Source of the DNA: DATATV01 sp035551355
GTDB lineage: Bacteria; Actinomycetota; Actinomycetes; Mycobacteriales; Pseudonocardiaceae
DNA: 64,000 bases
Assembly: GCA_035551355.1 (NCBI GenBank)
Contig: DASZNF010000055.1
Location: forward strand, 1 to 64,000
Direction of reading: 5' to 3'
Of this stretch, positions 58,660 through 64,000 are shown one piece after another. A program made the translations under genes and the position numbers. Position 1 is the first letter of the stretch; every line of letters starts with the position of its first letter. Under the pieces are notes generated by a model that saw only the letters and a program-made list of their open reading frames with translations, was not told where the DNA came from and did no database searches.

Positions 58660-59765
58660 CCGACGGACGCGAGAACGAGATGACTGAGCAGACCGCGGAA
58701 ACCACCGCCGCCGAGACCCGGCCGGGCGGCAATCCCGGCGGCACGGGCACCGGCAGGCATGCCCTCCAGCCGGAGAACCTGCTGGAGGTGTCCAGCCTGC
58801 GCAAGCACTTCCCGGTGCGGCGCGGGCTGTTGCAGCGGGCCAAGGGCGCGGTGAAGGCCGTGGACGGCCTGGATTTCACCGTCACCAAGGGGGAGACGCT
58901 GTCTCTGGTCGGCGAGTCGGGCTGCGGCAAGACCACCACCGGCCGGCTGCTGACCCGGCTGCTGGAACCGACCGACGGCAAGATCCTGTTCGAGGGCCGG
59001 GACATCACGCACCAGTCGATGGGCGCGTTGCGCCCGTTGCGCCGGGACGTGCAGATGATCTTCCAGGACCCGTATTCCTCGCTGAACCCGCGGCACACCG
59101 TGGGCACCATCGTCGGCGCGCCGTTCCACCTGCAGAACGTGCACACCGAAAAGGGTGTCAAGGCGGCGGTGCAGGAACTGCTGGAACTGGTCGGGCTGAA
59201 CCCGGAGCACTACAACCGCTATCCGCACGAGTTCTCCGGCGGGCAGCGGCAGCGCATCGGCATCGCCCGCACGCTGGCCCTCAAGCCCAAGCTGATCGTG
59301 GCCGACGAGCCGGTGTCGGCGCTGGACGTGTCCATCCAGGCCCAGGTGATCAACCTGCTGGAGGACCTGCAGAACGAGCTGTCGCTGACCTACGTGATGA
59401 TCGCGCACGACCTGTCCATCGTGCGGCACGTGTCCGACCGGGTCGCGGTGATGTACCTGGGCAAGATCGTGGAGCTGTCCGAGGCCAGCGCCCTCTACAG
59501 CACCCCGCACCACCCGTACACGGTGGCGCTGCTGTCCGCGGTGCCGATCCCGGATCCGGACCGGCGCAACCAGCGGGAACGGATCCGGCTCACCGGTGAC
59601 GTGCCCAGCCCGCTCAACCCGCCGCCGGCCTGCCGGTTCAACACCCGGTGCTGGAAGGCGCAGGACATCTGCCGCACCCAGGAGCCGCCGCTGGTCGAGC
59701 TGCCCGGCGAAGAAGGCAGCGGACACCGGGTGGCCTGCCATTTCCCGGAGAACCCGACCGGCTGA
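58656..59765 (+). CDS. ABC peptide/nickel-type importer ATPase (DppF)
   Basis: The roughly 369-residue ATPase starts with a Gly/Thr-rich linker (~10-40), then Walker A GESGCGKTTTGRLL, Q-loop IFQDPYSSLNPRHTVG, signature FSGGQRQRIGIARTLAL and Walker B LIVADEPVSALDV, with AHDLSIVRHVSDRVAVMYLG. The C-terminal Cys-rich oligopeptide domain has PACRFNTRCWKAQDICR. GTG 58656 overlaps the DppD stop (GTGA); an ATG at 58680 in the same frame is an alternative. It is the last gene of the importer. Confidence 0.92.
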   Translation: MTDGRENEMTEQTAETTAAETRPGGNPGGTGTGRHALQPENLLEVSSLRKHFPVRRGLLQRAKGAVKAVDGLDFTVTKGETLSLVGESGCGKTTTGRLLTRLLEPTDGKILFEGRDITHQSMGALRPLRRDVQMIFQDPYSSLNPRHTVGTIVGAPFHLQNVHTEKGVKAAVQELLELVGLNPEHYNRYPHEFSGGQRQRIGIARTLALKPKLIVADEPVSALDVSIQAQVINLLEDLQNELSLTYVMIAHDLSIVRHVSDRVAVMYLGKIVELSEASALYSTPHHPYTVALLSAVPIPDPDRRNQRERIRLTGDVPSPLNPPPACRFNTRCWKAQDICRTQEPPLVELPGEEGSGHRVACHFPENPTG

Positions 59766-59844
59766 TTTTCCTTGCTACGTGGGCGCTTTCGCTGGTCGGC
59801 ACCCGTGACGGCGCCTACGTCGCGTTGTGGGAGGATGCCCGACC

Positions 59845-63033
<3,189 letters not shown>

Positions 63034-63105
63034 CCCGGGTCACAGTCCGAGGCTGTCAGAAATTCTCCCGCTGCCCGGTTCGAGGGGTGGCGAAAGGAGA
63101 TGGAG

Positions 63106-64000
63106 ATGCCACAGGCGAAGCACATCGTGGTGATCGGCGCGGGGTATGCGGGGCTGGCCGCGGCCAAACTCGCGGCCCGCTGGACCGGCGCCGAGGTGAC
63201 ACTGGTCAACGCGGTGGAGAAGTTCGTCGAACGGGTGCGGCTGCACCAGTTGGCCGCCGGTCAGGAGCTGCGCGACTGGCCGCTGGCCGAGCTGCTGGCC
63301 GGCACCGGGGTGCGGCTGGTGATCGGCGAGGTCGCCGAGATCGACCCGGACGGGCACACCATCGGCCTGGCCGACGACACGGAACTGGCCTACGACACGC
63401 TGATCTACGCGCTGGGCAGCCAGGCCGATCTGGACTCGGTGACCGGTGCCGGGCAACACGCGCACACCGTGACCGACCTGGCCCGGGCCACCGCGCTGCG
63501 GGCAAGGCTGCGGGAGGGTGGCACGGTCGCGGTGATCGGCGGCGGGCTGACCGGCATCGAGGCCGCCGCCGAACTGGCCGAATCACTGCCGACGGTGAAG
63601 GTCCGGCTGCTCACCGGCGGCCGGCTGGGCGCCGCGCTGTCGGAGAAGGGCCGCGCGCATCTGCGCCGCACCTTCGACCGGCTGGGCGTGGAGGTCCGCG
63701 AGGACGCGGTGGTCATCGAGGTCCGCGCCGACGGCGTGCGGCTGGCCGGCGGCGAGCACGTGGCCGCCGACACCGTGGTGTGGACGACCGGGTTCCGGGT
63801 GCCGGATCTGGCCCGGGCCGCCGGTTTCGCGGTGGACGAGCACGGCCGGATGATCGTGGACGACACGCTGCGCTCGGCGTCCCACCCGGACGTGCTCGCC
63901 ATCGGCGACGCGGCCGCGATCCACCGGCCGGACGGGCTGGAACTGCGCATGGCCTGCGCCACCGGCCTGCCCACCACCCAGCACGCCGTTCGCGCTCTGG
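63106..64000 (+). CDS. NDH-2-like FAD/NAD(P)-dependent oxidoreductase, cut by window end
   Basis: The frame is open to the window edge, so only the first 298 residues are seen. The FAD site is IVVIGAGYAGLAAAKLAARW (~6-25), the NAD(P)H site is VAVIGGGLTGIEAAAELAES (~143-162) and the second FAD contact is HPDVLAIGDAAAI (~264-276). This is the NADH dehydrogenase type 2 / ferredoxin reductase-like fold (expected length about 370-400). It oxidises NAD(P)H at the membrane or in the cytosol. ATG 63106 follows AAAGGAG with 6 nt spacing. An ATG at 63100 touches the Shine-Dalgarno and is less likely. It is 72 bp after the helicase fusion gene. Confidence 0.9.
   Translation, partial: MPQAKHIVVIGAGYAGLAAAKLAARWTGAEVTLVNAVEKFVERVRLHQLAAGQELRDWPLAELLAGTGVRLVIGEVAEIDPDGHTIGLADDTELAYDTLIYALGSQADLDSVTGAGQHAHTVTDLARATALRARLREGGTVAVIGGGLTGIEAAAELAESLPTVKVRLLTGGRLGAALSEKGRAHLRRTFDRLGVEVREDAVVIEVRADGVRLAGGEHVAADTVVWTTGFRVPDLARAAGFAVDEHGRMIVDDTLRSASHPDVLAIGDAAAIHRPDGLELRMACATGLPTTQHAVRAL

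Overview
The window is high-GC actinobacterial chromosome. It has GTG starts, Shine-Dalgarno-poor (leaderless-type) promoters, an F420-type oxidoreductase, a tuberculostearate-type fatty acid pair, a Kgd-type 2-oxoglutarate dehydrogenase E1, and PucR and TetR regulators. Protein style and small-gene content suggest Pseudonocardiaceae or a close relative; this is inferred from style and is not a proven identification. I see no rRNA, tRNA, CRISPR array, prophage or insertion sequence. Most of the window reads as ordinary chromosome with dense 46-gene coding on both strands and strong hairpins between convergent genes.

Layout. 0-11.5 kb (all minus): DUF6104 small protein, kgd, a fused TMD-NBD-TMD-NBD exporter, an ABC-2 permease with an ATPase carrying a Pro/Gln/Tyr-rich tail, and two small overlapping unknown genes. 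12-13.7 kb: GNAT acetyltransferase and a GT1 glycosyltransferase. 13.7-19.1 kb (minus): secreted S53 peptidase, alanine dehydrogenase, a lipoprotein and a PucR regulator. 19.4-23.6 kb: LLM-class oxidoreductase, FAD monooxygenase with an AT-rich operator array, secreted phosphoesterase. 23.7-28 kb: EfeB-EfeO iron system (no EfeU), an unknown gene, a NiCoT nickel/cobalt transporter. 28-30.2 kb: MFS efflux pump with its TetR. 30.3-36.9 kb: TetR regulator, SGNH lipase, then biotin-dependent acyl-CoA carboxylase beta and alpha subunits and acyl-CoA dehydrogenase (leucine/branched-chain acid breakdown). 37-40.5 kb: second S53 peptidase, L,D-transpeptidase. 40.7-43.4 kb: TmsA/TmsB pair for 10-methyl fatty acids. 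43.5-46 kb: CtaG and succinate-semialdehyde-type dehydrogenase. 46.2-52.5 kb: Zn alcohol dehydrogenase, SDR, ThDP 2-keto acid decarboxylase-like enzyme, FAD 2-hydroxy acid oxidase and a divergent PucR-like regulator. 52.7-59.8 kb: TetR and a complete five-gene peptide/nickel-type ABC importer. 59.8-64 kb: a PHP/EndoQ-like nuclease fused to a UvrD-type helicase, and a truncated NDH-2-like flavoprotein.

The most notable items are: (1) the EndoQ-like/UvrD fusion, which suggests a single polypeptide for recognising deaminated DNA and unwinding it; (2) near-identical TetR sites in front of a regulator and the distant carboxylase operon; (3) two 17-bp TTGT-N9-ACAA palindromes, one upstream of ald and one in the hydroxy acid oxidase/PucR divergent promoter; (4) a CTAAG operator array before the FAD monooxygenase; and (5) a possible hydroxy acid -> keto acid -> aldehyde -> acid route spread over neighbouring genes. 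All functions come from reading motifs by eye; no database search was run.
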